Below, piece after piece: positions 12,837 to 14,364 of a stretch of DNA of 14,364 nt; the first letter of the stretch is position 1, and each line of letters opens with the position of its first letter. The stretch covers positions 9,207 to 23,570 of the forward strand of contig MGQT01000113.1 in assembly GCA_001797935.1 (NCBI GenBank), given 5' to 3'. The DNA comes from Deltaproteobacteria bacterium RBG_16_54_18. Its GTDB lineage: Bacteria > Desulfobacterota > B13-G15 > RBG-16-54-18. Both the position numbers and the translations under genes were made by a program. Under the pieces are notes generated by a model. It ran no database searches and was not told where the DNA came from. It worked only from the letters and a program-made list of their open reading frames with translations.

Positions 12837-14364
12837 GCTGCGCTGTTCGATCTGCTCGATAAGGTCATTGAATATGAAGATATGGAGTGGAAGACAGGCA
12901 TACCAGTAGACCTTGCCCCAGAATCCGAAAGGTTGGTAATATGCCTTGACGCTGAGCTTCGTCGTCTCCTCTGAGTCGGCATCAACATTGAACTCCAGCC
13001 ATGCCCTCCCCGGGAGCTTCATCTCTGCCCGCAGCAACAGCCGTTGATTCAAGCGGACGTCCTCGACGCGCCAGAAGTCGATAACATCGTTGACCCTGAG
13101 AAGGGACGCATGACGGCGACCTCGTGCGGTACCGACACCCATGACGATCCTGTCCACGAGGCCCCGTGCCTTCCAGAGCCAATGCATGTTGAACCAGCCT
13201 TCCTTGCCGCCGATCCGGCAAATGGAACGGAACAGGGCATGAGGGGGTTTGCCGGTGGATAGCGATGTGGATTTTATATACATGCTGCCGCGATCCATTT
13301 CCGTCAGTTTCAGAGCCAATTCGTGAGCAGGCGGATAGGCATCAGACCACCTGGTATAGATGCGGTCTTGCTCCTCCCGTGATAATGCCCGCAACACGGC
13401 CTCCCGGTAAGAGAGCAGGTCGATCTTGATAAGAGACTGGATGTCGTTGTTTTCACAAACAACGGTGTTGGCCGTGCTTTCCAAAAGGGAGCGAATGATC
13501 GGGTGAGGAACGGGGGTGAGAAGGCTTGCGAGATAGGCGTATACGGGTATGTTGGAAAAAAAGGTGGGGATAAAGAAGCGCCTCAGGTGGAGAACTTCCG
13601 AGAATGTCTTCAGCATCTCGTGGTAGCTCAAAATATCGGGACCACCGATGTCGTAGAAAACGCCTTCCGTTGCAGGCGTTTCCAGGACTCCCACGAGATA
13701 CATGACCACATTGCGGATAGCAATAGGCTGGCATTTGGTCTTTGCCCACGGTGGCAGAAAAAAGACCGGCACCTTACGGACCAGATGCTCAATCATCTCA
13801 AAGGAAGCGCTTCCCGAACCGATAATGATGGCTGCCCTGAGCGCCGTCACCTTTGCCGAGCTTTGCATCAATTCGCTGCAGATCTCCTGTCTGCTCCTCA
13901 GGTGCTTCGACAGTTTTGATCGGCGGTCGCCAAGACCCCCGAGATAGATGATACGGCGCACGTTGTTCACATCCGCAGCTTTTCGAAAATTTCTCGCCGC
14001 TTCTCTATCGATCTTCTCGAAGCGTTTGGGGCCGTAGAGCAGAGAATGGATGAGATAGTACGCGGTGTCGATCCCCTTCAATGCCGCTATCAGGCTCTTT
14101 GGATCCAGGGCATCACCGGTGACAACCTCCACCCCCGGCCATCGTTTCTCGTGCTCCGGCGAATAGGCCCTCACCATAACCCGGACGTCATATCCGCGGT
14201 CGAGAAGTTCGGGCACCAGCCTTCCGCCGATGTAGCCGGTTGCCCCCGTTACGAGTATTTTCCCTAGCTGCGGATTCGGCGTGGTCTTAAGGTCACGACA
14301 GTACTGATCGGGACTTCTTGGGATATATCGGTTCTTTACGGCTTTTCGTGATGACGTGAGACGG
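12834..14364 (-). CDS. SDR-family NAD(P)-binding protein with C-terminal DUF2867-like domain (5' end outside window)
   Basis: At least 509 residues are visible. Counting from the first complete codon, the dinucleotide-binding motif is VTGATGYIGGRLVPELLDRG (38-57), followed by VEVVTGDALDPKSL, AYYLIHSLLYG, RRIIYLGGLGD and the GGPDILSYHEML passage, the pattern of NmrA-like atypical SDR proteins. The second half, from about residue 330, resembles DUF2867 (GWFNMHWLWKARGLVDRIV, LLRVNDVIDFWRVEDV, PGRAWLEFNV) and ends in a hydrophobic segment (KVYWYACLPLHIFIF). The substrate is unknown. Unusually, no ATG, GTG or TTG precedes the Rossmann motif in frame; the frame is open to the window edge for 35-plus residues, so the true start is beyond it. 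A GTG at 14216 lies inside the fold and cannot be the start. The TGA stop coincides with the start of the 12750-12836 fragment. Confidence 0.88.
   Translation of the reverse strand, partial: RLTSSRKAVKNRYIPRSPDQYCRDLKTTPNPQLGKILVTGATGYIGGRLVPELLDRGYDVRVMVRAYSPEHEKRWPGVEVVTGDALDPKSLIAALKGIDTAYYLIHSLLYGPKRFEKIDREAARNFRKAADVNNVRRIIYLGGLGDRRSKLSKHLRSRQEICSELMQSSAKVTALRAAIIIGSGSASFEMIEHLVRKVPVFFLPPWAKTKCQPIAIRNVVMYLVGVLETPATEGVFYDIGGPDILSYHEMLKTFSEVLHLRRFFIPTFFSNIPVYAYLASLLTPVPHPIIRSLLESTANTVVCENNDIQSLIKIDLLSYREAVLRALSREEQDRIYTRWSDAYPPAHELALKLTEMDRGSMYIKSTSLSTGKPPHALFRSICRIGGKEGWFNMHWLWKARGLVDRIVMGVGTARGRRHASLLRVNDVIDFWRVEDVRLNQRLLLRAEMKLPGRAWLEFNVDADSEETTKLSVKAYYQPFGFWGKVYWYACLPLHIFIFNDLIEQIEQRS

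Noticed and set aside
12703..12909. A 68-codon plus-strand open frame in the reductase/SDR gap
   Set aside because: Most of it is antisense to the paralogue fragment and the SDR end, and it lacks a ribosome site.
1..14364. CRISPR array, tRNA, rRNA, transposase or phage genes
   Set aside because: Scanned by eye on both strands; no regular repeat array, cloverleaf, rRNA-like stretch or mobile-element gene was seen.

Overview
The window is a stretch of bacterial chromosome, moderately GC-rich by eye, carrying mostly housekeeping genes plus a few uncharacterised ones. The gene content points to an anaerobic Gram-negative lineage. It includes selA for selenocysteine synthesis, two B12-binding-type radical SAM proteins in tandem, and an nth-mfd pair. 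A deltaproteobacterial (Desulfobacterota or Syntrophales-like) source would fit, but that is inference; no rRNA or other decisive marker is present.

Layout. (1) 1-1231, leftward: nth (endonuclease III) overlaps the start of mfd, which runs off the left edge. A candidate promoter with an overlapping 15-bp palindrome lies upstream. (2) 1434-3697, rightward: a rhomboid intramembrane protease with a C-terminal TPR-like region, then, 20 bp later, an unrecognised membrane-anchored protein. (3) 3920-11005, rightward: radical SAM gene 1, radical SAM gene 2, selA, an RluD-like pseudouridine synthase, pgeF, yggT and yggU. From radical SAM gene 2 onward the genes overlap or nearly touch and look like one transcription unit. 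(4) 11087-11902, rightward: a small secreted protein of unknown function. (5) 11926-14364, leftward: an NADPH-dependent FMN/quinone reductase and an SDR-family NAD(P)-binding protein that runs off the right edge. About 310 bp separate these two.

The most unusual item is in that last gap. Positions 12750-12836 (minus strand) match 3013-3099, inside the unrecognised gene of region 2, at 81 of 87 bases. Four of the six differences are synonymous, so the fragment looks like a remnant of a diverged paralogue rather than a fresh copy. The stop codon of the SDR gene falls on the first three bases of the match.

Functionally, nth and mfd are both DNA repair genes. The selA operon joins selenocysteine-tRNA synthesis, RNA modification and cell-envelope genes (pgeF, yggT) with two radical SAM enzymes whose substrates cannot be read from sequence. 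I found no tRNA, rRNA, CRISPR array, transposase or phage gene.
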